A stretch of DNA of 42,588 bases from Odoribacter sp. OttesenSCG-928-L07 (lineage in GTDB: Bacteria > Bacteroidota > Bacteroidia > Bacteroidales > BM520). The notes below the pieces were generated by a model. That model was not told the DNA's origin and did no database searches. It saw nothing but the letters and a program-made list of their open reading frames with translations. Of this stretch, positions 18,670 through 25,738 are shown in pieces. The translations under genes were made by a program, and so were the position numbers. The stretch is taken from contig JAJDHA010000009.1 in the NCBI GenBank assembly GCA_030265965.1, positions 1-42,588 of the forward strand, written 5' to 3'. Each line of letters opens with the position of its first letter. Position 1 is the stretch's first letter.

Positions 18670-18771
18670 ATGTTAAAAACGAATTTGGATATTGTATAAT
18701 AATAACCTTTGCTATTAAGCTCAGGTTATTTCTTTTAATTAATACTCTGGCATATTCCTGCCGGAGTTATT
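18670..18771 (+). promoter_or_regulatory. Structured leader: nine-codon ORF and two hairpins before the methyltransferase
   Basis: ATG 18670 opens MLKTNLDIV, ending at TAA 18697-18699. Hairpin 1 follows at once: AATAACCT (18701-18708) pairs perfectly with AGGTTATT (18723-18730). Hairpin 2 pairs ACTCTGGC (18744-18751) with GCCGGAGT (18760-18767), with one T-G wobble; its base can be extended by AAT (18741-18743) and ATT (18769-18771) across a bulged T. AATAAC of hairpin 1 can instead pair with GTTATT at 18766-18771, so the two structures can compete. T-rich stretches follow both. This resembles an attenuator or cis-regulatory RNA, but I recognise no known family. Confidence 0.4.
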
Positions 18772-18854
18772 TTCATATTTATATATTAGAAAAGCAAGAA
18801 TGGTTGTTGTCAATCATTTAAAACTTTCAATTATTAATTTTTAATTAAAAAACA

Positions 18855-19631
18855 ATGAGTAATAAAAATAAAACAATTCACGAATTCGATTTTAACTTAA
18901 TCTGCGAATATTTTTCAAACGTAGAACGACAAGGACCCGGAAGTCCGGAAACAACAATCAAAGCATTGAGCTTTATTGATAATTTGACTGAAGAATCCTG
19001 CATCGCCGACATAGGTTGCGGCACAGGTGGTCAAACAATGATTTTGGCTCAAAACGCTCCCGGAAAAATTACCGGAATGGATTTATTTCCTGATTTCATC
19101 AATATTTTTAATCGTAATGCTAAGCAACTAAGCTTGCAAAATCGTGTTAAGGGCATAGTTGGTTCTATGACTGACGCTCTTCCTTTCGAAAAAGAATCTT
19201 TAGACCTAATTTGGTCGGAAGGAGCAATCTATAATATTGGTTATGAAAAAGGATTGAATGAATGGAAACAATATCTGAAGACCGGCGCTTACATTGCTGC
19301 GTCGGAAGCATCGTGGTTTACTGATGATCGTCCCGACGAAATTACAGATTTTTGGTTATCCAATTATCCTGAGATTGACACTATACCTAACAAGGTTGCC
19401 CAAATGCAAAATGCAGGTTATATTCCTGTTGCAACATTCATTATTCCTGAAAATTGTTGGACAGAACACTTCTTTGCGCCTTGTCAAAAGGCACAAGTAG
19501 AATTTCTAAAAAAATATCCAGGAAACCAAATAGTAGAAGACCTGATCTTCAATCAACGCCGTGAAGCGGAATTATATGATAAATACAAAGCATTTTACGG
19601 CTATGTGTTTTATATAGGTAAGAAGATTTAA
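18855..19631 (+). CDS. Class I SAM-dependent methyltransferase
   Basis: This 258-residue Rossmann-fold methyltransferase has motif I at residues 51-59 (ADIGCGTGG), an acidic strand-2 end in TGMDLFPDF and the [14 protein letters not shown] motif of the UbiE/Methyltransf_11-like group. The C-terminal half, with [11 protein letters not shown] and [11 protein letters not shown], resembles gut Bacteroides methyltransferases I recall as solved by structural genomics but without an established substrate. Assignment as menaquinone or ubiquinone methylase is not justified. The gene has its own promoter and a long structured leader, suggesting conditional expression. A palindromic repeat follows its stop. 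Confidence 0.85.
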   Translation: MSNKNKTIHEFDFNLICEYFSNVERQGPGSPETTIKALSFIDNLTEESCIADIGCGTGGQTMILAQNAPGKITGMDLFPDFINIFNRNAKQLSLQNRVKGIVGSMTDALPFEKESLDLIWSEGAIYNIGYEKGLNEWKQYLKTGAYIAASEASWFTDDRPDEITDFWLSNYPEIDTIPNKVAQMQNAGYIPVATFIIPENCWTEHFFAPCQKAQVEFLKKYPGNQIVEDLIFNQRREAELYDKYKAFYGYVFYIGKKI

Positions 19632-19648
19632 ATTTCTGATTTTGTAAA

Positions 19649-19772
19649 AACAGCTGATTTGCACACTGATTACAAGATTGTACTGATGATCATTTATGTT
19701 CTTTTCAATTAACTGATAAAAAAAACTGTGAGTATCTATAAATCTGTGTTATCTGTGTGCAAAACAGCTGTT
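19649..19772. repeat. Imperfect palindromic repeat element, copy 1 (CTGTGT-rich)
   Basis: The left arm 19649-19679 begins AACAGCTGATTTGCACACTG and continues ATTACAAGATT. The right arm 19741-19772, reverse-complemented, begins AACAGCTGTTTTGCACACAG and continues ATAACACAGATT. The arms match at most positions, with about 60 bases between them. The element lies between the convergent methyltransferase and PF04020 genes. A related copy lies at 24392-24500. It looks like a small non-coding dispersed repeat (REP- or MITE-like). Confidence 0.7.
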
Positions 19773-19805
19773 ATTTTAGTGCATTTCTTTAATAAAAAGT
19801 AGCTA

Positions 19806-20144
19806 TTATCTGATTACCCAATTCAACAGACTGCTTACCAAGCTTACAATAATACTGAATAATAACGCCCACCAGAAGTTTTGAACGTGAAAATTACTTC
19901 CTAAAATCCAGCTTGCCAGCATAATAACAAGTGCGTTAATAACAAACATAAATAGTCCTAATGTTAATACTGTAATTGGTAATGATAAAAATTGCAATAT
20001 TGGAGTAACTAATGCATTTAATACTCCTAATACAATTGCAACTAAAATTGCAGAGCCATAACTTTTTACAGCTATTCCTGGCAAAAGCCAAGCAGTAAAA
20101 TATACCGCTACGCTTGATACTAAAATTTGTAAGATAATTCCCAT
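19806..20144 (-). CDS. PF04020 'phage holin family' / YvlD-like small membrane protein
   Basis: This is a 112-residue integral membrane protein with four hydrophobic segments at about residues 4-22, 30-48, 57-79 and 88-109. The central VLGVLNALVTPILQFLSLPITVLTLGLF stretch is the hallmark of the family that databases call mycobacterial-type phage holin or YvlD. No phage genes are near, so a role in lysis is unlikely and the cellular function is unknown. A minus-strand -7 box lies at 20184-20191. Confidence 0.85.
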   Translation of the reverse strand: MGIILQILVSSVAVYFTAWLLPGIAVKSYGSAILVAIVLGVLNALVTPILQFLSLPITVLTLGLFMFVINALVIMLASWILGSNFHVQNFWWALLFSIIVSLVSSLLNWVIR

Positions 20145-20183
20145 AGTAGTAAAGTTTAATTGTTTATAATAATAAAGATTTTA

Positions 20184-20191
20184 CAAAAATA
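20184..20191 (-). promoter_or_regulatory. -7 box before the PF04020 gene
   Basis: Read on the minus strand it is TATTTTTG, matching TAnnTTTG, about 40 bases before ATG 20144. Confidence 0.4.
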
Positions 20192-20226
20192 AAAAAATAT
20201 TGTGTAATGACAAGAAAGATGCTAAA

Positions 20227-21228
20227 TTAAATCTTCATATCTGCAAGCCTATTTCTTTTGTTCAGATAAAGTGATTTATATTGCTTTTTTGTTTTTTCAG
20301 ATAAAAAAGAATTATCAATTAGAGTATCAATCAAAGGATGTCTTGTGGCAAAAATTGCCAATTCGTTTTCAACAATTTTTTCAGGCAATCCTATCAACAA
20401 TCCGAAGGCTTTAAAAGTATATCCTATAACTTTCCATCCTTTAAGAAACTCTTCTCTATTTGTTTTAAATAATCCTTTTGATAATGCAAAATCTGTATCA
20501 TCAACATGTATTCTTGTATTTAACAAATCATAAGCTGGAGTAAGTCGGAAGTCATTTCCTCCTTTATCAATAACTGAGAGGTTTTTTAAATGCGCATCTC
20601 CATTAGAAAACAAAAAATTAAAAAGTATTAAACGATAATACTTTAGAAGTTCGACTCGCCATGCGGGAATAAATAATTTTATCAATTCAGCTACTTCTTC
20701 ATAACTAAAATCATATTTAAAATTAGCACCTGCGTTATCGTAAGTAAGTCCCGCTAAAGAAGCAAAGTCTTCAACCCTATATTTTTTTCCATTAGATGCA
20801 ATATCAAAACGTTTTGTAACATAAGCAATCTCATCATTTTGAAAAAAACACAAGCCGTTTGCTGCTGTTTCAATTTTGAAAACTTGTTCAGCTATTTGCA
20901 TTGTAAGATTTTCATTTGCAGCACATTCCATTGAGTTTTTTATTCCGGATGTTCGGGGTTTCAATATATATGAACCCTTTTTCCCTTCAGGTGTTAATGT
21001 TAACATTTTATTATTTATCACCATAGAATATTTAATTTGAACACCAGAAATTGAAATTCGTTTACTATTCTCAATAAACTTTTCAATATCTTTCTCATTA
21101 TTTTCAACAGATTGATACGGAAGTATATGAGAAACTTTTTGACTATCAAATAGTTTTTTTAAAGCAATTGGGGAATATGTGTTATACCCCTTAGATAATG
21201 TTGAAGGACAATTTATTATCTCAGTCAT
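20227..21228 (-). CDS. hipT: HipT-like serine/threonine kinase toxin (HipA C-terminal family)
   Basis: This is the kinase toxin of a HipBST-type toxin-antitoxin module. HipA/HipT kinases phosphorylate aminoacyl-tRNA synthetases and stop translation; E. coli HipT targets TrpRS, but the target here is unknown. The 333 residues match HipT (about 335) rather than HipA (about 440), because the N-subdomain 1 is missing. RISISGVQIKY holds the Gly-rich loop with a Ser-Ile-Ser motif at residues 59-61, where HipT autophosphorylates. The catalytic NGDAHLKN has D211 and the metal-binding PAYDLLNT has D234, so the kinase looks intact. The missing N-subdomain is encoded by the preceding gene, which overlaps it by ATGA. 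Confidence 0.88.
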   Translation of the reverse strand: MTEIINCPSTLSKGYNTYSPIALKKLFDSQKVSHILPYQSVENNEKDIEKFIENSKRISISGVQIKYSMVINNKMLTLTPEGKKGSYILKPRTSGIKNSMECAANENLTMQIAEQVFKIETAANGLCFFQNDEIAYVTKRFDIASNGKKYRVEDFASLAGLTYDNAGANFKYDFSYEEVAELIKLFIPAWRVELLKYYRLILFNFLFSNGDAHLKNLSVIDKGGNDFRLTPAYDLLNTRIHVDDTDFALSKGLFKTNREEFLKGWKVIGYTFKAFGLLIGLPEKIVENELAIFATRHPLIDTLIDNSFLSEKTKKQYKSLYLNKRNRLADMKI

Positions 21229-21551
21229 ATTGTAATTGGTTTTACGGTTATTGCTCCGATTGTATCATTGTACGCTGTAGCAAGTAAAATTCCAAAATCA
21301 TCCTTTTCATCAATATGTAACGATCTTGCTTGCGTAATTCTATTGTTTCCTTCTGACAGCATATTAAAGAAAAAAGGAAATAAAAATTTGGACTTATATA
21401 CTTGTTGTATTTTAGGAAAAGTTAAACTAATTGCTGGTTTTTCAGAATCAACAAAATATTCATCAAGATATTCAAAGACATATTCTTCGCTACTAATTTC
21501 AGTTAACGTTCCTGCTAATATCTCATTAAAATGTACAGTTGCTTTTCTCAT
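21225..21551 (-). CDS. hipS: HipS-like protein (separate HipA N-subdomain 1), putative antitoxin
   Basis: This 108-residue protein corresponds to the N-subdomain 1 (couple_hipA) of HipA. It starts MRKATVHFNEILAGTLTE and contains ISLTFPKIQQVYKSKFLFPFFFNMLSEG, the region that in HipA reads like LPLRLLPF-type sequence before the kinase. In E. coli HipBST the equivalent HipS, of about 103 residues, is the main antitoxin of HipT, while HipB boosts neutralisation and binds DNA. The gene overlaps hipB and hipT by four bases (ATGA) on each side, suggesting translational coupling and fixed stoichiometry. Confidence 0.85.
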   Translation of the reverse strand: MRKATVHFNEILAGTLTEISSEEYVFEYLDEYFVDSEKPAISLTFPKIQQVYKSKFLFPFFFNMLSEGNNRITQARSLHIDEKDDFGILLATAYNDTIGAITVKPITI

Positions 21552-21778
21552 GGTTTATTTACTAAATTGTTATTAATTTTAATCTTTAAATCCATTTCTA
21601 AACCAAGTGTATCTATTATGTTAGCAATTACAGAGAATGATGGATTAGCCTCTCCTCGCTCAATTTTTGTAAGCGTATTTATTCCAATGTTTGCCAAAGA
21701 TGCAAGTTCCCGTTGTGTTATTGCAAGCTTTTTTCGACGATCTTTTATAATATTTCCGAATTGTTTTTTATTCATCAT
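21548..21778 (-). CDS. hipB: HipB-like XRE family repressor/antitoxin component
   Basis: This 76-residue helix-turn-helix protein has its HTH at about residues 10-62: FGNIIKDRRKKLAITQRELA, then IGINTLTKIERGEANPSFSV. HipB dimers bind palindromic operators and recruit the kinase complex to repress the operon. Two candidate operators, each AATCAC-N8-GTGATT, lie just upstream. Two ATG codons occur in tandem at 21778 and 21775. This is the first gene of the hipB-hipS-hipT operon, with a full promoter (-33 TTTG, 19-base spacer, TAAATTTG) at 21801-21831. Confidence 0.9.
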   Translation of the reverse strand: MMNKKQFGNIIKDRRKKLAITQRELASLANIGINTLTKIERGEANPSFSVIANIIDTLGLEMDLKIKINNNLVNKP

Positions 21779-21800
21779 TACAATATGTTGGGATTTTTTG

Positions 21801-21831
21801 CAAATTTAAGTGTTTTTTTTAATAACACAAA
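21801..21831 (-). promoter_or_regulatory. hipBST promoter with -33 and -7 elements
   Basis: On the minus strand, TTTG (21831-21828) is followed after exactly 19 bases by TAAATTTG (21808-21801) and then C. This is the best full match to the Bacteroidota promoter consensus in the window. Transcription should start about 15 bases before the hipB start codon. Confidence 0.75.
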
Positions 21832-21835
21832 TCAG

Positions 21836-21857
21836 AAATCACGCTATTTTGTGATTT
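21836..21857. promoter_or_regulatory. HipB operator O1 (candidate)
   Basis: AAATCAC, eight bases, GTGATTT: a perfect inverted repeat just upstream of the -33 element of the hipBST promoter. The eight-base gap is the same as in the E. coli HipB operator TATCC-N8-GGATA. Confidence 0.75.
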
Positions 21858-21896
21858 TAGCAAAGAAGACAATATTATATGCAATAAAATTCTTTA

Positions 21897-21918
21897 AAAT
21901 CACAATATAATGTGATTA
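21897..21918. promoter_or_regulatory. HipB operator O2 (candidate)
   Basis: The same half-sites, AATCAC-N8-GTGATT, recur with a different spacer sequence. Its centre is 61 bp from the O1 centre, close to six helical turns, so both sites face the same side of DNA. Confidence 0.72.
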
Positions 21919-21983
21919 ATGTTTTATTTAATAAAACAAAAATTATGTTTTTTCTTTTGTCCAATTTTCAAGTTATTGACACT

Positions 21984-22406
21984 TTATTTTGTTTTATGTT
22001 CACGAAACAATAAATATCCAGTGATAGCCTCAATTATTCCAAAAACAAAATAGAGTGTTGACATAAAATTTAATGGAAAGATATAGAACTGTATGCAAAT
22101 CCATAGCATAAGAATTATCCCACAGCACATTCCTGCAATACTTGCATATTTATTATTCTTTTTTAAAAGATAAAAAGCAATGAAATTTGTCACACCATTA
22201 ACGAAAAGTAAAGCTATTCCAGGAACTAATAAACTTTGGAAGAATATATCAGCAAAAGGTAAAACTTGAAATGCCGGGATTAATCCTTTCATTCCCATAA
22301 TATTTCCAGTTGGAGAAATTACCATCATTGCAGCTCCAAATACAGCACCAATCCCAATAAATAATTCCCAAAAAATTAACCAGTGTTTTAATGTTTTCTC
22401 TTTCAT
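21984..22406 (-). CDS. Small four-helix integral membrane protein, unknown function
   Basis: I do not recognise the family. The protein has 140 residues with four hydrophobic segments at about residues 9-30, 51-78, 86-103 and 112-132, short loops and basic ends (MKEKTLKHW at the start, REHKTK at the end). It follows csaA with an ATGA overlap at 22403-22406, so the two are translated from one message. Confidence 0.75.
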   Translation of the reverse strand: MKEKTLKHWLIFWELFIGIGAVFGAAMMVISPTGNIMGMKGLIPAFQVLPFADIFFQSLLVPGIALLFVNGVTNFIAFYLLKKNNKYASIAGMCCGIILMLWICIQFYIFPLNFMSTLYFVFGIIEAITGYLLFREHKTK

Positions 22407-22750
22407 CCTATTTTTAATCCGTTTTTCACCTTTTTATCGGTAGTTAATAATGTGACTTCATCCTCGTTTACAACACCAAGTATCAAACATTGACTCATAA
22501 AGTTTGCGACCTGCTTTTCAGGAAAATTGACAACAGCAATAATTTGTTTGCCGATTATTTCTTCTGGCGAATAAAGTTTTGTTATTTGTGCCGAACTTTT
22601 ACGTATTCCGAATTCGCCAAAATCGACTGTAATCTTATAGGCAGGTTTTTTCGCTTCTTTAAATGTTTCTGCATACAAAATTGTTCCTACTCTTATTTCA
22701 ACTTTTGAGAAGTCTTCCCAATTGATTAGATTGTTTGTTGTCATATACAT
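22403..22750 (-). CDS. csaA: CsaA-family tRNA-binding protein
   Basis: This 115-residue OB-fold protein matches CsaA, a homodimeric tRNA-binding and chaperone-like protein related to the C-terminal domain of MetRS. It shows FSKVEIRVGTILYAE, YKITVDFGEFGIRKSSAQI, IGKQIIAVVNFPEKQVANFMSQ and LILGV, all family landmarks. The start may be 22750 or the next ATG at 22744. A minus-strand TAATTTTG box at 22770-22777 lies upstream. The stop overlaps the start of the small membrane protein gene. Confidence 0.92.
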   Translation of the reverse strand: MYMTTNNLINWEDFSKVEIRVGTILYAETFKEAKKPAYKITVDFGEFGIRKSSAQITKLYSPEEIIGKQIIAVVNFPEKQVANFMSQCLILGVVNEDEVTLLTTDKKVKNGLKIG

Positions 22751-22769
22751 TTTCGTAATTTTAAGTTTA

Positions 22770-22777
22770 CAAAATTA
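22770..22777 (-). promoter_or_regulatory. -7 box before csaA
   Basis: Read on the minus strand it is TAATTTTG, matching TAnnTTTG, about 20 bases before the csaA start. Confidence 0.4.
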
Positions 22778-22860
22778 ATCATTAATTTCTTTTCACTAAG
22801 GGTTGAAATTTTTTCGCAAAATAATTTTTCATAAAATCACTCATTTTGAGATTTTTTTTG

Positions 22861-22869
22861 TATTTTTGC
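22861..22869 (+). promoter_or_regulatory. -7 box before tRNA-Arg
   Basis: TATTTTTGC matches TAnnTTTG and lies 11 bases before the tRNA 5' end. Confidence 0.6.
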
Positions 22870-22880
22870 AACCTGATTTT

Positions 22881-22958
22881 GGTTCCGTAGCTCAGTTGGA
22901 TTAGAGCAACAGCCTTCTAAGCTGTGGGTCGCGCGTTCGAGCCGCGCCGGAATCACCA
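22881..22958 (+). tRNA. tRNA-Arg (anticodon TCT)
   Basis: The acceptor stem GGTTCCG pairs with CGGAATC (one G-T pair), the discriminator is A and CCA is encoded at 22956-22958. The anticodon loop CTTCTAA gives TCT, which reads AGA and AGG. The T-loop GTTCGAGCC is normal. Confidence 0.95.
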
Positions 22959-22990
22959 AGAGGCTGTCAAAAGGCAGCCTCTATTTTTTT
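22959..22990 (+). terminator. Rho-independent terminator after tRNA-Arg
   Basis: AGAGGCTG (22959-22966) pairs with CAGCCTCT (22975-22982), followed by A and seven T residues. It abuts the CCA end and lies 11 bases before the next gene, which therefore depends on read-through or an unrecognised promoter. Confidence 0.88.
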
Positions 22991-23001
22991 ATAAAGTAAT
23001 C

Positions 23002-23775
23002 ATGACTTCGGAAACCGCATCGTTACTCAACAAGTATTATGATTATTTCGAGAACAAAAGCTTCATCGAAAATGACCCAATTTCCATTCCTCATAAATTT
23101 ACAAAAAAGGAAGATATTGAAATTGCAGGATTTCTGTCTGCAACCATAGCCTGGGGAAATCGCAAAGCAATAATATCAAGCTGCAATAATTTAATGGAAA
23201 GAATGGATAATGCGCCGTATGATTTCATAATCAATGCTTCAAAAAACGATATTTCTTCTATTAACGGATTTTATTACAGAACATTCCAAAACGATGACGT
23301 TTTTTATTTCATTCACTCATTACACAATATTTACAAAAATCACAAAGGACTTGAATATGTATTTTTAGAAGGATATAATTCCTCTAAAACTGAGAGAATA
23401 AAGCACTCTATTTCATACTTTCATAATATATTTTTTGAAAAACAATATCCGCAAAGAGTAACTAAGCATGTTGCAAATCCAGCAAAAGGTTCTGCCGCAA
23501 AACGTATAAATATGTTTTTAAGATGGATGGTACGGTCTAATAATAAAGGTGTCGATTTTGGATTGTGGAAAGATATTTCCACTTCGGAATTAATTATTCC
23601 TTTAGATGTTCATGTTGGAAACACCGCACGCAAACTAAACTTAATTGATTCTAAGTCGAATAACTGGAATACGGCTGAAAATTTAACAAATCAACTTAGA
23701 AAGTTAGATTCGAATGATCCGGTAAAATACGACTTTGCACTTTTTGGTATCAGTAATTCTAAAATCAGCTTATAA
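23002..23775 (+). CDS. TIGR02757 / DUF2400 family protein
   Basis: This 257-residue protein is of the DUF2400 (TIGR02757) family, found widely in Bacteroidota and some Proteobacteria, with no established function. Recognisable parts are the GFLSATIAWGNRKAIISSC segment, the KGSAAKRINMFLRWMVRS region, which resembles a helix-hairpin-helix DNA glycosylase-like fold, and LDVHVGNTARKLNLI. ATG 23002 (MTSETASLLNKYY) is chosen because an upstream extension would run back through tRNA-Arg and its terminator. The phosphopantetheinyl transferase starts at the very next base after the stop. Confidence 0.88.
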   Translation: MTSETASLLNKYYDYFENKSFIENDPISIPHKFTKKEDIEIAGFLSATIAWGNRKAIISSCNNLMERMDNAPYDFIINASKNDISSINGFYYRTFQNDDVFYFIHSLHNIYKNHKGLEYVFLEGYNSSKTERIKHSISYFHNIFFEKQYPQRVTKHVANPAKGSAAKRINMFLRWMVRSNNKGVDFGLWKDISTSELIIPLDVHVGNTARKLNLIDSKSNNWNTAENLTNQLRKLDSNDPVKYDFALFGISNSKISL

Positions 23776-24402
23776 ATGAAAACACCTGATTATCATATAA
23801 TTTTTTCCGAAATCGTTAATCCTAATGATATTTTGAGTTTTCTCACAGATGAAGACATTGAATATATTGACAGAATTTCTAATGAGAAGCTTCGTTCACA
23901 ATCGGCAACGGCAAGATTCTTAATAAGGAAATATTTGAAGGAAAATTTTTCAAATAATTACAAAGAATTTCGTATCGACTTAGAAAGTAACGGTAAGCCA
24001 TTCTTCAGAAACACAGATAGTTTGAGTTTTAGCATCAGCCATTCCGGCGAACAAATTGTAGTTTTACTTTCTAAGTCCAAATGTGGTATTGACATCGAAT
24101 CTGTAAAAAATTACCGAAAAGAAATCGCAAAAAGATTCTTCCACAAAACAGAATTCGAATACTTAGAATCTATTAACGATACTAAAAAACAAGCTGAGGA
24201 ATTTTATAGAATTTGGACTGTTAAAGAAGCTGTTCTTAAACTAACAGGCAAAGGAATTTCAGGAGGATTATCAAGTTTTTATTTGAATGGTAATGGCCAC
24301 ATTATAAGCAAATCGGATATGACAGAAAAAATCTCAGTCATATCCGAAAAGCAAAATATTAATGGAATATTATATTATTATTCAATAGCGTTAGCACACT
24401 GA
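23776..24402 (+). CDS. 4'-phosphopantetheinyl transferase superfamily protein
   Basis: This enzyme of 208 residues would attach the 4'-phosphopantetheine arm of CoA to an acyl or peptidyl carrier protein. It has the Sfp-type layout: FSISHSGEQIVVLL, CGIDIESVKNY with the metal-binding Asp and Glu, and FYRIWTVKEAVLKLTGKGI with the W-x-x-K-E-A-x-x-K motif. The start is immediately after the DUF2400 gene stop. The stop codon TGA and the last two codons (GCA CAC) lie inside the palindromic repeat at 24392-24500, so the repeat appears to have set the C-terminus. An AcpS-type holo-ACP synthase may exist elsewhere. Confidence 0.9.
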   Translation: MKTPDYHIIFSEIVNPNDILSFLTDEDIEYIDRISNEKLRSQSATARFLIRKYLKENFSNNYKEFRIDLESNGKPFFRNTDSLSFSISHSGEQIVVLLSKSKCGIDIESVKNYRKEIAKRFFHKTEFEYLESINDTKKQAEEFYRIWTVKEAVLKLTGKGISGGLSSFYLNGNGHIISKSDMTEKISVISEKQNINGILYYYSIALAH

Positions 24403-24500
24403 TTACACAGATTGCACAGATTTTATTTTTTATTAATAAAATCAAACATACAAAATAATAAATCTGTGAAATCTATTAAATCTGTGTCATCTGCGTGCTA
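24392..24500. repeat. Imperfect palindromic repeat element, copy 2 (CTGTGT-rich)
   Basis: The left arm begins TAGCACACTGATTACACAGA (from 24392). The right arm ends in AATCTGTGTCATCTGCGTGC followed by TA at 24500; reversed and complemented it reads TAGCACGCAGATGACACAGA. It shares the GCACAC-TGATTACA core with copy 1 at 19649-19772. It fills the space between two convergent genes exactly: it holds the stop codon of the left gene and ends one base before the stop of the right gene. Confidence 0.75.
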
Positions 24501-25703
24501 TTACAACATTTCACGAATTGCTTCTGCAAGTCTTTTAACTCCCTCTTCAGCAGTCGCTTTATCCGCATAAGAAAAATTAAGTCGCATAGTATTTCTTCCG
24601 CTTCCATCACAGAAGAAAGTGTATCCTTGAACAAAAGCTACTTTCTTTTCTATTGCTTTGAAGAATAATTCATCCGAATCGATATGTTCCGGCAAAGTTA
24701 CCAAAAGGAATAATCCACCTTCGGGATGAGTCCAACTAACACCTTTTGGAAAATATTTTTCAAAACAACGCAAAATATTATCGCGTTTATCTCTGTATTC
24801 ATCAACAATTTTTCCTATATTCTTAACGAATAAGCCTTTATGTAAATATAATCCCGCAATTTTTTGCAAATAGGCAGACGAGCAAAGGTCGGCTGTTTGT
24901 TTTGCTTGAACAAATTTTTCCAAAACATCTGCGTTTGCAATTATCCATCCTAAACGGAAACCCGGACAAAATGACTTTGAAAAAGTACCCAAAGTAATTA
25001 CCAAACCTTGATCATCCAAAGCATACAACATTGTTTGGGGTTCTCCTTCAAAACGAATTTCACGGTACGGACTATCTTCAACAATTAATATTTGATATTT
25101 TTGTGCAATTGCTATGATTTCTTTTCTGCGAGAAACCGGCATGGTAATACCGGCAGGATTTTGGAAATCAGGAATTAAATAGATGAATTTCGGCGACTTG
25201 CCTTGTTTCTTTAATTCAACAATTTGTTTTTCCAATTCTACTGCATCCATACCGAATTCATCAGGTTTTATACCTATAAATTGAGCGCCATAAACCTTAA
25301 AAGCATTTAATCCACCAAGATAAGATGGCAATTCACAAATGATAATATCGCCCGGATTGATAAAAATTTTTCCAAGCAAATCGAGAGATTGTTGCGAAGC
25401 AGTTGTAATTACAAAATTATCGCGAGTAACATTGCAACCTTCTTCTATATATCTTTTCACAAGCTCATCACGCAAAAGATTATCACCTTCTGTGGTTCCA
25501 TATTGCAATGCTGCTGCACCATCATTCAAAATTACTTCATCGGCAATTTTTCTGATATCATCGTACGGAAAAGATGTTTGAGAAGGCAAACCTCCTGCAA
25601 ACGAAATAATATCAGGTTGTTGTGTTAATTTCAAACACTCACGAATTGCAGAACGTGCCATCCGTTTTGCATCATTCGAAAATAAATTTTCAATATTTAT
25701 CAT
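24501..25703 (-). CDS. PLP-dependent class I/II aminotransferase (LysN / 2-aminoadipate aminotransferase-like)
   Basis: This 400-residue fold-type I aminotransferase resembles the 2-aminoadipate/aromatic aminotransferase subgroup that also forms the C-terminal part of MocR regulators. No DNA-binding domain is present. Landmarks are ISFAGGLPSQTSFP, ITTASQQSLDLLGKI, YLIPDFQNPAGITMP and TLGTFSKSFCPGFRLGW with the PLP-binding lysine. Substrate specificity cannot be fixed. ATG 25703 (MINIENLFSNDAKRMARS) is chosen because the minus-strand box TAACTTTG at 25721-25728 lies inside any longer frame. The gene is divergent from ilvE. Confidence 0.88.
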   Translation of the reverse strand: MINIENLFSNDAKRMARSAIRECLKLTQQPDIISFAGGLPSQTSFPYDDIRKIADEVILNDGAAALQYGTTEGDNLLRDELVKRYIEEGCNVTRDNFVITTASQQSLDLLGKIFINPGDIIICELPSYLGGLNAFKVYGAQFIGIKPDEFGMDAVELEKQIVELKKQGKSPKFIYLIPDFQNPAGITMPVSRRKEIIAIAQKYQILIVEDSPYREIRFEGEPQTMLYALDDQGLVITLGTFSKSFCPGFRLGWIIANADVLEKFVQAKQTADLCSSAYLQKIAGLYLHKGLFVKNIGKIVDEYRDKRDNILRCFEKYFPKGVSWTHPEGGLFLLVTLPEHIDSDELFFKAIEKKVAFVQGYTFFCDGSGRNTMRLNFSYADKATAEEGVKRLAEAIREML

Positions 25704-25720
25704 GATTATAAAATTTTCTA

Positions 25721-25728
25721 CAAAGTTA
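25721..25728 (-). promoter_or_regulatory. -7 box before the LysN-like aminotransferase
   Basis: TAACTTTG on the minus strand matches TAnnTTTG, with a leader of about 12 bases before ATG 25703. Confidence 0.5.
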
Positions 25729-25738
25729 ACAATTATTA

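Noticed and set aside
18855-19631. UbiE/MenG quinone methyltransferase
   Set aside because: Only the general SAM-binding fold matches. The C-terminal half differs and no quinone genes are nearby.
19806-20144. Phage holin / prophage
   Set aside because: The name comes only from the Pfam family. No phage structural, lysis or integrase genes are nearby.
22924-23001. Longer N-terminus for the DUF2400 protein
   Set aside because: It would translate through tRNA-Arg and its terminator.
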